64,000 nt of DNA. It comes from Bacillota bacterium (GTDB taxonomy: Bacteria; Bacillota; Bacilli; Paenibacillales; Paenibacillaceae). The translations under genes and the position numbers were made by a program. Shown here one piece after another: positions 1-6,928 of the stretch. Location of the stretch: NCBI GenBank assembly GCA_023460795.1, contig JAEWPC010000060.1, positions 42,299 through 106,298 on the forward strand. Direction: 5' to 3'. Under the pieces are notes generated by a model. The model did no database searches, was not told the DNA's origin, and worked only from the letters and a program-made list of their open reading frames with translations. Positions within the stretch are counted from its first letter, which is position 1; each line of letters begins with the position of its first letter.

Positions 1-105
1 TATGACGGCAAGGAAGTGATCCAGATCATCGCCGGCGCCATCCAATACATTCTGCCGCCCGACAACCCTTACGTATCCCCCGACTTATCCTTCGAGTTGG
101 AGTAG
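1..105 (+). CDS. C-terminal end of an unidentified protein (partial)
   Basis: Frame 1 is open from the window edge to a TAG at 103-105 and encodes the last 34 residues of a protein. The tail contains a hydrophobic stretch (IIAGAIQYIL) followed by a proline- and acid-rich end (LPPDNPYVSPD). A rho-independent terminator follows within 25 bases, which supports this being a true gene end. The family cannot be recognised from so short a fragment. Confidence 0.55.
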   Translation, partial: YDGKEVIQIIAGAIQYILPPDNPYVSPDLSFELE

Positions 106-127
106 AAGACATCCTAAACCCGCAACA

Positions 128-160
128 AAACAGGGACTGCATAAGGGCAGTCCCTGTTAC
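128..160 (+). terminator. Rho-independent terminator
   Basis: An 11-bp stem (AACAGGGACTG pairing with CAGTCCCTGTT) around a short loop follows the partial gene that ends at 105. The T-run after it is poor. It lies between that gene and the convergent gene at 187-582 and may serve both. Confidence 0.6.
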
Positions 161-186
161 GCGTTATTATGTAATGTAGCCGGCAG

Positions 187-582
187 CTATTCGTTGGATA
201 CGTCTTTCCGTTCGTTCCTTCTAGCATGCGGTCTGAAAAATACGTTGGCCATATTGTAGTTAGATTCGAATTGAACGCTTACGTAAATTTGTCCTTGTCT
301 TAACGCGAAATCGTATGAGATTTCGCCGTGCGTCCAAGTCCGCTTATGACGCAACGCGTCCACGGCCATCTTACGCAAATGTTTGACTTGCTCTGGCGTT
401 AGCCCTCCTACGAAGTCCGGTTGCTGACTTCCGCAGTCGAGCGGCAAATGGCGGATGCCGAAGCGTCCAACCTTATCATCCCGAATTTGCAGAACGATCG
501 TCCCTGCAGTTAGTCCCTTAAGTTCTGCCTCAAGTTGTTCTAATGCTACATTGACCTGCCTTGCCAGTGACATTTGATCCAT
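187..582 (-). CDS. Hypothetical protein of about 131 residues
   Basis: No family is recognised. The product is a small soluble protein without a signal peptide or membrane segment, with a leucine- and glutamate-rich N-terminal helix and a central region that looks like mixed alpha/beta. Two ATGs are adjacent; the one at 582 lies 6 bases after AAGGAGG and is preferred over the one at 585. A strong sigma-A promoter lies upstream at 640-668. Codon usage resembles the neighbouring genes, so it is probably a real lineage-specific gene rather than a shadow of another frame. Confidence 0.7.
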   Translation of the reverse strand: MDQMSLARQVNVALEQLEAELKGLTAGTIVLQIRDDKVGRFGIRHLPLDCGSQQPDFVGGLTPEQVKHLRKMAVDALRHKRTWTHGEISYDFALRQGQIYVSVQFESNYNMANVFFRPHARRNERKDVSNE

Positions 583-639
583 CATTCTCCTCCTTTGTGC
601 TTAAAATTGCAAATTTTACCTTTCAGCGACTCAAGACTC

Positions 640-668
640 ATTGTAGTAGAATAATTAGATAATTGCAA
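640..668 (-). promoter_or_regulatory. Sigma-A promoter of the small hypothetical gene
   Basis: Read on the minus strand there is TTGCAA (663-668), a 17-base spacer and TACAAT (640-645). This gives a leader of about 50 bases before the ATG at 582. Confidence 0.6.
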
Positions 669-671
669 TCA

Positions 672-709
672 TTTTGTAAATTTTAGTTGGGTTCTGTAAA
701 TTTTTGTTG
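672..709. repeat. Direct repeat, 18 bp, 20-bp period
   Basis: Two near-identical copies of an AT-rich word of the form TTYTGTAAATTTTNGTTG occupy 672-689 and 692-709. They lie immediately upstream of the -35 box of the promoter at 640-668, in a position where a tandem regulator site would sit. They could instead mark the outer end of the transposase-associated element that follows. Confidence 0.5.
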
Positions 710-742
710 AATGGATGCGGCATATAGCAGGTGTAGTCCCCC

Positions 743-817
743 TTACAACGATATCCCCTTCGCTCAGGCAATAACATCCTCTCTTTCTCCCTTACAACGA
801 TATCCCCTTCGCTCAGG
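743..817 (+). repeat. Two left-type arms of a dispersed repeat family
   Basis: Copies at 743-768 and 792-817 start with TTACAA and share the 20-base core CGATATCCCCTTCGCTCAGG without a mismatch. The starts are 49 bases apart. The same core in reverse orientation, but with a different outer end (CGATAAA), is found four times on the other side of the transposase-like gene and as one arm of the palindrome at 47229-47302. Confidence 0.85.
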
Positions 818-853
818 AGATGGCGAGTTGGTCCTTCGAATACCAAAAAATGC

Positions 854-882
854 TTGATGTCCATTCTAATTTCTGCTAAAAT
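854..882 (+). promoter_or_regulatory. Sigma-A promoter of the transposase-like gene
   Basis: TTGATG (854-859), a 17-base spacer and TAAAAT (877-882) are close to consensus. Transcription would be expected to start near 889, inside the LexA-type palindrome. Confidence 0.7.
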
Positions 883-887
883 TTAGT

Positions 888-901
888 AGAACATATGTTC
901 T
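888..901. promoter_or_regulatory. LexA/DinR (SOS) operator
   Basis: AGAACATATGTTCT is a perfect 14-bp palindrome containing GAAC-N4-GTTC, the core of the Gram-positive LexA (DinR) box; the known consensus is CGAACRNRYGTTYC. It begins 6 bases after the -10 box at 877-882, so a bound repressor would cover the transcription start. It ends 24 bases before the start codon at 926. Confidence 0.7.
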
Positions 902-925
902 CATTATTGGCGACGGGTGAGACTG

Positions 926-1837
926 ATGGAAATGACAATTGAAGCCTTCAACGAGTTGTTCAAAACCGAGGAAGACTGCATAGAAGCGCTGTATGCAACC
1001 AAATGGCCCAGTGGCTTTCGGTGTCCGAACTGCTCGCATACACAATGTTATGTCATTAAATCCCGAAGGCTGCCGCTTTACGAATGTCATCAATGCAAGT
1101 CCCAAACTTCCCTTATCTCCGAGACTATTTTTCGCCATTCGCGAACACCTCTTCGGTCATGGTTTTTGGCCATATTGCTGCACACGCGATGGAACGGAAT
1201 TAACGCGGTTGAATTAGCCGATGCCATCAAAGTAACTTATAAAACCGCTTGGTTGATGTGCCACAAACTGCGCTATGCGATGAGTAAAGCGGATGCCGAG
1301 ACGTTGCTAAGCGGGAATGTGCGCATATCTGATGCGTTGATGTATAGACGTATCGTTCCCCCTAGAAATTTTATGGAATTCGAGCAACCGGTGATGGTCG
1401 GATCTATGGATAACGAGCGCGGCGAGCCGACGCATGTCAAAATTCAAATTTCCCCAAGATCGCTGAGGACAGACAGGAACGGATCGACGGATCCGACACC
1501 TTTTATTAACCGCGTGGTATCGCCGGAATCTATACCTAATGCAATCTTTACGAAGCGACATGGCAAAAATATTAACTACACGCTGGTAGGAATAAGTTGG
1601 GACGCCGAGAAATGGATCGCCCGGAAGTTTCGAGGTGTCGGCCTGAAGCATTTACAGGTATATTTGGACCATTTTTGTTATGTTGGCAACAGGCCCACAA
1701 GTGTGCTCTATCATGAGATTATGAAAGATAGCGCATGTCGCAGAGGCATTGATTATCCAACGCTCACAGGTTCCAAACACCTCAGATCGTCTAGACCAAG
1801 CAGGCCGCCGAAACGTGAAACAAGGCTAGTTGGATAA
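926..1837 (+). CDS. IS1595-like transposase-derived protein, probably domesticated
   Basis: The 303-residue product has an N-terminal zinc ribbon (CPNC at about 33-36 and CHQC at about 54-57) followed by the ISXO2/IS1595-type fold. The C-terminal signature RGVGLKHLQVYLDHFCYVGNR matches the family's conserved RG-KHLQ-YL-EF-R-NR block. The usual acidic core is eroded: the DE pair expected after the zinc-ribbon region reads SDALMY, and the conserved glutamate before the RG-KHLQ block is absent. I therefore infer loss of ordinary DDE catalysis. ATG 926 is chosen because GGGTGA lies 5 bases upstream; a GTG at 917 is in frame. A sigma-A promoter and LexA box precede the gene, and inverted repeat arms flank it. 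The organisation recalls RAYT genes with their REP sequences, although RAYTs belong to a different enzyme family. Confidence 0.75.
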   Translation: MEMTIEAFNELFKTEEDCIEALYATKWPSGFRCPNCSHTQCYVIKSRRLPLYECHQCKSQTSLISETIFRHSRTPLRSWFLAILLHTRWNGINAVELADAIKVTYKTAWLMCHKLRYAMSKADAETLLSGNVRISDALMYRRIVPPRNFMEFEQPVMVGSMDNERGEPTHVKIQISPRSLRTDRNGSTDPTPFINRVVSPESIPNAIFTKRHGKNINYTLVGISWDAEKWIARKFRGVGLKHLQVYLDHFCYVGNRPTSVLYHEIMKDSACRRGIDYPTLTGSKHLRSSRPSRPPKRETRLVG

Positions 1838-1871
1838 AGTACCTTCAACATCGCGCAGCACATACAACCAT

Positions 1872-2070
1872 TCCTTGAGCGAAGGGGATATCGATAAAGA
1901 GACGTAAACCGAGACTACGACAGCGCAACCTGAGCGAAAGGGATATCGATAAAGGGACGTAAACCGAGACTAAGACAGTGCAACCTGAGCGAAGGGGATA
2001 TCGATAAAAGGGACGTAAACCGAGACTACGACAGCGCAACCTGAGCGAAGGGGATATCGATAAAGGACGC
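1872..2070 (-). repeat. Tandem array of four right-type arms, 55-56 bp period
   Basis: Four units begin at 1874, 1929, 1984 and 2040. Each opens with (C)CTGAGCGAARGGGATATCG followed by ATAAA; units 1-3 then carry a conserved tail that includes ACGTAAACCGAGACTA and ends in CAGCGCAA or CAGTGCAA. Unit 2 has one A for G in the core and unit 1 has a T for C at the start. Relative to the arms at 743-817 the core is inverted, so the transposase-like gene lies between left-type and right-type ends. Confidence 0.85.
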
Positions 2071-2105
2071 AAAAAGACCTCCCCCGATCATCCGAAGAAG
2101 GCCTT
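2071..2105 (-). terminator. Terminator of the M3 peptidase gene
   Basis: On the minus strand an 8-bp stem (AAGGCCTT with GAGGTCTT, including G-T pairs) is followed by TTTTT. It lies 5 bases after the peptidase stop codon and directly next to the last repeat unit. Confidence 0.5.
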
Positions 2106-2109
2106 AGAT

Positions 2110-3885
2110 TTACTTCGAACATAATGACGCGAAGCGTTCCACGTCTTCGATTACCCTGGACACGGCGTCTCGCCAGAAGTCCGGTTGATCCAACCGAACG
2201 CCCAGGTGGTGGGAAGCCAGCTGCTCTACCGTCATGACGCCGGTGTCTTTCAATAGCCGGTCGTACTTTGCGCTGAAGCTTGCGCCTTCCCGCTCCGCGA
2301 TGGCGACGAGGCCCGTGCTGAACAGGTATCCGAACGTATAAGGGAAGTTGTAGAACGGAACATCGGTCAAGTAAAAATGGAGCTTCGACGCCCAGAAATG
2401 AGGGTGCCACGTGCTGAGCGCATGGCCGAACGCTTCCTGCTGCGCTTCGACCATTAGCTTGCTAAGCTCTTCCGCTTCGACCATCCCGGACGCCCGCCGC
2501 TCATAGAACCGCGTCTCGAACAGGAACCTCGCGCGAATGTTCATGAAGAACGCTACGGCGCGTTGCAGGCGATCATCCAGCAACGACAGCTTCTCCTGGT
2601 CGCTTGCCGCTCTGCTCAGCAACGCGTCGCTCACCAACGCTTCGGCGAACGTAGAGGCCGTCTCGGCCACGTTCATCGCGTATTCTTGCGCGAGCGGCGG
2701 AAGTCCGTCTACTAGCGCGCCGTGATAAGCATGCCCAAGCTCGTGCGCCAACGTGGATACGTTCCCGGGCGTGCCGGAGTAGGTCATGAAAATACGGCTT
2801 TGCTCGCTGATCGGAAAGCTCGTGCAGAACCCGCCGGGTCTCTTGCCCGGACGGTCTTCCGCTTCGATCCAGCTATCGTCGAAAGCCTTCCTCGCCAGAT
2901 TAGCCATGTCGGGTGAAAACCGTTCGAACGCCTCCGTGATGATTGTGGCCGCTTCCTCGTACGGGATCTTGGCTTGGCTCGAAGCGATCGGAGCATCTAC
3001 GTCGTGCCAGGCCAGCTGCGACTTGCCGAAGAAACGAGCCTTCAACGTCAAATATTTCGTTAGAGGCTCGATGCCTTCCGCAACCGCGCCCCACATCGCA
3101 TCGAGCGTCGCTTGGCTCATGCGATTCATCTTCAGCGGTTCCCTGAGCGGATCGTTCCATCCGCGCATGCCGTAAAGCTTCAACCGGAACCCGGCTAATC
3201 GGTTTAACGTATCCGCGCATAGATCCGCTTGATCGGACCACGCTTGTTCCCACTTGGAGGCCATTAAGTCGCGTACTTCCGGATTCGCGTCGTCCAGTTT
3301 GTTCGCCGCTTGACCGACGGATAAAGAGGTTTCCGAATCTCCTTCCTTCCAAGGAATGGAGATACGGCTTACGACCGTGTTGTAGTGCTCGCCCCAGCCG
3401 TGATAACCGTCGACGGCCAGCTCGCTCGCCACGCGCTCAAGCTCCGGAGGCAGCTTCTCCTTGGCGGCCTCGCGGCGCTCGCCCAATGGGAATCGAACGG
3501 CTGCCCGAGCGGGGTCGCCGCTCCATCGCACCCAGTCGGGCTCCGGCACTGCCGCTAGCTTCGCCTCGTACAAATCTTGCGCTTGCTTGAACTTCGCGGA
3601 TAACGATTGAATGCGTTCCGTCAAAGCCACGGCGCGTCTATCGCTCATCTGCTGGGAAGTGAGGCACGATACGAATGAGTCCGCTTCCCTCAACCGCGCT
3701 AAGCTTTGCTGTAAGCGATCCGTCCATTCCGTCAGCAGTTCTTCCCCCGCAGGCTGGTCGCCGGCGCCTTGCAGGTCCTTCAATAGGTCGGCAATCAGCG
3801 TTTCCGTCTCTTGAACGAATGCCGTAAAACGAGGAGAAGAAGAGCCGCCCTCGAACAGCGACTCCAAGTTCCAACACCTATTCAT
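2110..3885 (-). CDS. M3 family oligoendopeptidase (PepF-like)
   Basis: A 591-residue cytoplasmic zinc metallopeptidase that trims short peptides. The catalytic motif HELGH is seen in TLAHELGHAYHGAL, followed by a conserved TASTFAE segment that supplies the third zinc ligand in this clan. Length and composition match the Firmicute pepF/M3 family. The open frame extends upstream to 4101, but ATG 3885 is preferred: it follows AAGGAAG at proper spacing, and the extension reads through unrelated low-quality sequence. It is transcribed alone and divergently from the small gene at 3959. Substrates cannot be told from the sequence. Confidence 0.9.
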   Translation of the reverse strand: MNRCWNLESLFEGGSSSPRFTAFVQETETLIADLLKDLQGAGDQPAGEELLTEWTDRLQQSLARLREADSFVSCLTSQQMSDRRAVALTERIQSLSAKFKQAQDLYEAKLAAVPEPDWVRWSGDPARAAVRFPLGERREAAKEKLPPELERVASELAVDGYHGWGEHYNTVVSRISIPWKEGDSETSLSVGQAANKLDDANPEVRDLMASKWEQAWSDQADLCADTLNRLAGFRLKLYGMRGWNDPLREPLKMNRMSQATLDAMWGAVAEGIEPLTKYLTLKARFFGKSQLAWHDVDAPIASSQAKIPYEEAATIITEAFERFSPDMANLARKAFDDSWIEAEDRPGKRPGGFCTSFPISEQSRIFMTYSGTPGNVSTLAHELGHAYHGALVDGLPPLAQEYAMNVAETASTFAEALVSDALLSRAASDQEKLSLLDDRLQRAVAFFMNIRARFLFETRFYERRASGMVEAEELSKLMVEAQQEAFGHALSTWHPHFWASKLHFYLTDVPFYNFPYTFGYLFSTGLVAIAEREGASFSAKYDRLLKDTGVMTVEQLASHHLGVRLDQPDFWRDAVSRVIEDVERFASLCSK

Positions 3886-3958
3886 ATTGTTCGCTTCCTT
3901 TCTATTTGCGCGCCGCATCCCGGTGATGTATCTTAGTACAAGAAAGGGGGGGCTAACC

Positions 3959-4192
3959 ATGATCCCATTCCGCAACAGCTGGCCATACGATATTACGGGC
4001 AACGACGTCATCGTGCAAGAGTGTCCCTTCTGCCAAGCCTCGCACGTCATTCTTCCGCTAAAACCCGCCGACGTCGAAAGCTTATACGGCGGGGTGCGCA
4101 AAATCTTGCTCGTCTTTCCCTGCTGTCATAACCGCCTTCGCATTATCGATGCGGATTCCGACTACTTGCTCGCGAATCGGCAAATTCGTTAG
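3959..4192 (+). CDS. Small zinc-binding-type protein, unknown function
   Basis: A 77-residue soluble protein with one CxxC knuckle (ECPFCQ) in the first third and a CCH motif near the end (VFPCCHNRL), which together could make a zinc site. The start ATG 3959 follows an AGAAAGGGGGG purine run. It is divergent from the M3 peptidase and convergent with the DUF2225 gene; the two 3' ends overlap by 4 bases. I recognise no named family. A structural or nucleic-acid-binding role is only a guess from the zinc knuckle. Confidence 0.75.
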   Translation: MIPFRNSWPYDITGNDVIVQECPFCQASHVILPLKPADVESLYGGVRKILLVFPCCHNRLRIIDADSDYLLANRQIR

Positions 4193-4890
4193 GCGCCGCT
4201 TAGCTGAATTTCCTCGGGCAGGTCCATGCCCTTCCCCGTCATTTCCTCGCGTATGTTCTGCCATTGCTCCCGGGAAGCGCGAATCATCGCGGCATCCGTA
4301 ATGCTCCGATCGTTAATGACTCTGCCGAACCACTTGACGGCATCGCTGAAATCGCCTAACCGGCGGTGCAATTCACCGATCAGGAACATCAACCGGGCGT
4401 TGGCGAGCGATTCGCGCTCGGTCTGGAATACGCTTATGTATGCGTTAAGCGCATAACCTAGAAATCTTTTCTCCTGTTCGATATCCCCTTTATAACGGAA
4501 CAACCAGGCGATATGGTGGAGCAACCCCGCGATGACCCGGTCCTTCTCGCCGGTAATCTGGGCGGACAGCAGCGATAGCTTATAGCACTCCATCGCCTCT
4601 TCTTCCGTGCGCTCGCCTCCGTAATCCTTATGCTGCCATTTGCTGCCTACTTGATCGAGGAAAGCTTTCCTTAACTTGTCCGGAAGATGCTCCCTGAAGT
4701 TCTCCGTAGACGCGAAACCGCAATAAGGACAGACTCGTACGACGTAGAAGTCCGGATTTACTTCCTTAAAGTAGGAACAAAAGTCAGAGTCCGTACGAAC
4801 GGCTCTCTTCAAGCTCGGACGAACGCGGGAGGTTTGAAAGCTCGATTCGCAGCATTGGCATTTCACTTTGATTTGAAAGAGCGGTTCCAC
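4189..4890 (-). CDS. DUF2225 family protein
   Basis: A 233-residue protein with an N-terminal double zinc knuckle (CQCC near residue 12 and CPYCGF near residue 53) followed by a helical, TPR-like region containing AEE-type helix pairs and the sequence LIGELHRRLGDFSDAVKWF. This arrangement is typical of DUF2225, a family widespread in Firmicutes without an assigned reaction; the TPR part suggests protein binding. The open frame reaches 5016, but GTG 4890 is preferred because GAAAGGGGAAG lies just upstream. It lies immediately downstream of the globin gene (17-base gap), so the two are probably cotranscribed. Confidence 0.8.
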   Translation of the reverse strand: MEPLFQIKVKCQCCESSFQTSRVRPSLKRAVRTDSDFCSYFKEVNPDFYVVRVCPYCGFASTENFREHLPDKLRKAFLDQVGSKWQHKDYGGERTEEEAMECYKLSLLSAQITGEKDRVIAGLLHHIAWLFRYKGDIEQEKRFLGYALNAYISVFQTERESLANARLMFLIGELHRRLGDFSDAVKWFGRVINDRSITDAAMIRASREQWQNIREEMTGKGMDLPEEIQLSGA

Positions 4891-4907
4891 GAAGCTTCCC
4901 CTTTCGA

Positions 4908-5288
4908 TTAAGAATCGGTATTGACGAAATGATGGGCAGGGCCTGACAGCCTTTCGATCATGAGACGTTGCAGCTGCTCCGGAATCGAAGTTTCCGCAAG
5001 CGCGGCCGTCATGCAAGCCAACCAGGCTTCGGCGCGCTCGGGCGTAATCGGGAAAGGCAGATGGCGGGCTCTCATCATCGGGTGCCCGTGTTCATCGGAA
5101 TAAAGGGAAGGTCCCCCGAAAAACTGGCTCAGAAACATATATTGCTTCTCCATGACCGGACGAATGTCGGAAGGAAACAGCGGAGATAACAACGGATCCC
5201 GTTGTACTTTAGGATAGAACTTCTCTACGATCTCGCGTACCATTGACGCACCGCCAATAGCCTCATAAATGGTTGCGTAACTGGACAC
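4908..5288 (-). CDS. Group II truncated haemoglobin
   Basis: A 126-residue single-domain globin of the YjbI/GlbO class. It shows the family's YEAIGG start, the FPSDI region, FGGPSLYSDEHGHPMMRARH and PFPI; the histidine in RARH is the proximal haem ligand. Group II truncated globins bind oxygen or nitric oxide and are linked to redox or thiol-stress functions; the exact role in this organism is not shown by the sequence. It is the first gene of a probable two-gene unit with the DUF2225 protein. In B. subtilis the homologue lies beside yjbH, which is not present here. Confidence 0.88.
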   Translation of the reverse strand: MSSYATIYEAIGGASMVREIVEKFYPKVQRDPLLSPLFPSDIRPVMEKQYMFLSQFFGGPSLYSDEHGHPMMRARHLPFPITPERAEAWLACMTAALAETSIPEQLQRLMIERLSGPAHHFVNTDS

Positions 5289-5397
5289 AACGTCCCTCCT
5301 ATCGCGCGGATGCTCTTAGGATGTCGGACCTAATCATCATGGCTTATGAATCAAGCCTATTATACCACCAAAGTCACATTTTGCCTCTTGTAAAATA

Positions 5398-5427
5398 AAA
5401 AAGATCGTCCGAGTTCGGACGATCTAA
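5398..5427 (-). terminator. Rho-independent terminator
   Basis: An 11-bp perfect stem (AGATCGTCCGA with TCGGACGATCT) is followed on the minus strand by TTTTTTATTTT. It terminates the small gene at 5453-5539. Confidence 0.85.
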
Positions 5428-5452
5428 GCGGCGCGAGCCGTTGCATATGGTT

Positions 5453-5539
5453 CTACACTTCTTCTTCGGGACTCATTAACGATTCACGAATGACATACAC
5501 GAAAGCGCATACAATTAATCCTGCGACTACGCCAGCCAT
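5453..5539 (-). CDS. Small single-span membrane protein, 28 residues
   Basis: The ORF encodes a short hydrophobic helix (AGVVAGLIVCAFVYVI) and a charged tail (RESLMSPEEEV). GGAGTG lies 6 bases before ATG 5539, and a strong terminator begins 26 bases after the stop, so this is a complete monocistronic unit. An extended -10 (TGGTACAAT, about 5609-5617 on the minus strand) is a plausible promoter. Small proteins of this kind are common in Bacillales and often sporulation- or envelope-associated, but I recognise no specific family. Confidence 0.65.
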   Translation of the reverse strand: MAGVVAGLIVCAFVYVIRESLMSPEEEV

Positions 5540-5744
5540 AGAAATCACTCCATTGCGAAGCAGATTAGATGCATCGGGATATATGCGTGAATATCTAATC
5601 CGATTGTACCATATTTCGCTTAGAACGCCACCCTTTTTTGCAAGCGGTTACAGACCGAAATACCGTTCCGATCGCGGGAAACATTGTCCACCTGTGCTCA
5701 TATAATTGGGACAAGAGAGTCGTAGCCCATTGGAGGGGACAACA

Positions 5745-6845
5745 TTGCGGATGGACCGCCTCGCGGAACGGAACCATACTCGATTAAGCTCAGTCGCAGG
5801 CATGCTCGGAATCGGCGGGATCGCTCTCCTACTTGGAGGGCTGGCGTTCGGAATGCCCGATAAGGCGTTGGAAGCCTCCCTGCGCGGCGTAGCGGTGTGG
5901 TGGGATGTTCTGTTTCCGGCCCTTTTTCCTTTTTTCGTGCTATCGGAAATTATGCTCGGCTTCGGCATCGTTCACTTCGCCGGAAAGCTGCTGGACCCCT
6001 TGATGCGCCCCTTGTTCCGGCTGCCCGGCGTCGGAGGCTTCGTCGTCGCGATGGGGTTCGTGTCCGGTTATCCGGTTGGCGCGCGCTTGACTTCGCGGTT
6101 AATGGAGCAGTCGATGATCAACCGCGATCAGGGCGAACGGCTCGTCGCCATGACGACGACGTCCGACCCGATCTTCCTTATCGGCGCCGTGTGCATCGGT
6201 TTCTTCGGCAATACGGAGCCCGCGCTTGTCCTGGCGATCGCTCACTACGGCGGCGCTTTGGCGTTAGGCGTAATCTCCCGATATCGCGTCGATAAGAATG
6301 AAAGCAAGACGGGCAATCCCTCCGTTCCTGCCCAAGGGAGCAGAATCCGCAGCGCTTTGGCGGCCATGCACCAAGCGAGGCTTGCGGATGGACGTCCGTT
6401 CGCCATCCTGCTTCAGCAGTCGCTGCAATCGTCCTTAGTCCTCATGATGATCGTCGGCGGATTGGTCGTGTTCTTCTCTGCCGCGATGACGCTGCTCGTC
6501 GACAGCGGCTCGCTGATTCTGTTCCACCATGCGATCGCGGGTTTCCTCGCTTTGTTCGGCTTGTCGCCTCATCTGGCCCCTTCGCTCATTAACGGGACGT
6601 TCGAGGTCACGATCGGAGCCAAAGCCGCGGCGTTGAGCGGAGATGCCGGCGTCACTCTTCCGCTTGTCCACCGCGTCGCGGCAGCCGCGTTCGTCCTCTC
6701 GTGGGCCGGGTTGTCCGTGCATGCGCAAGTAGCCGGTCTGATGAGCCGCACGAAGTGGCGCTACCTACCGTTCGCGCGGTTCCGTTTGCTGCACGGGCTT
6801 ATCGCCATGTTCATCGTCTATATGATTTGGCCTTTGTTCCATTAA
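5745..6845 (+). CDS. ylbJ: Sporulation integral membrane protein YlbJ
   Basis: A 366-residue polytopic membrane protein with about eight hydrophobic segments and the family's glycine-rich GFVSGYPVGARL motif, which recalls nucleoside-transporter gate domains. In B. subtilis ylbJ is made in the mother cell under sigma-E and is needed for spore-cortex formation. TTG 5745 is chosen because GGAGGGG lies 6 bases upstream; ATG 5751 is the alternative. A sequence resembling a sigma-E promoter (AAACATT, 13 bases, CATATAAT) lies about 45 bases upstream, in keeping with that regulation. The NAD kinase gene follows on the same strand after an 83-base gap. Confidence 0.88.
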   Translation: MRMDRLAERNHTRLSSVAGMLGIGGIALLLGGLAFGMPDKALEASLRGVAVWWDVLFPALFPFFVLSEIMLGFGIVHFAGKLLDPLMRPLFRLPGVGGFVVAMGFVSGYPVGARLTSRLMEQSMINRDQGERLVAMTTTSDPIFLIGAVCIGFFGNTEPALVLAIAHYGGALALGVISRYRVDKNESKTGNPSVPAQGSRIRSALAAMHQARLADGRPFAILLQQSLQSSLVLMMIVGGLVVFFSAAMTLLVDSGSLILFHHAIAGFLALFGLSPHLAPSLINGTFEVTIGAKAAALSGDAGVTLPLVHRVAAAAFVLSWAGLSVHAQVAGLMSRTKWRYLPFARFRLLHGLIAMFIVYMIWPLFH

Positions 6846-6928
6846 GCAAGGCAAGCATTGTATTCCCTCCGGTTATTGTTTATGATCTTATCAAATACAG
6901 GCACCTTGTCCGGAAGGAGCGTCACCGC

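Noticed and set aside
866..1138. 90-codon open frame on the minus strand across the LexA box
   Set aside because: It is antisense to the transposase-like gene and has no ribosome-binding site.
1872..2070. Regularly spaced tandem units considered as a CRISPR array
   Set aside because: The sequence between the cores is itself conserved, so these are tandem repeats without unique spacers.
4469..4487. CGATATCCCC-like match to the repeat core
   Set aside because: It is a short match inside the DUF2225 coding region without the CTTCGCTCAGG half; chance is sufficient.
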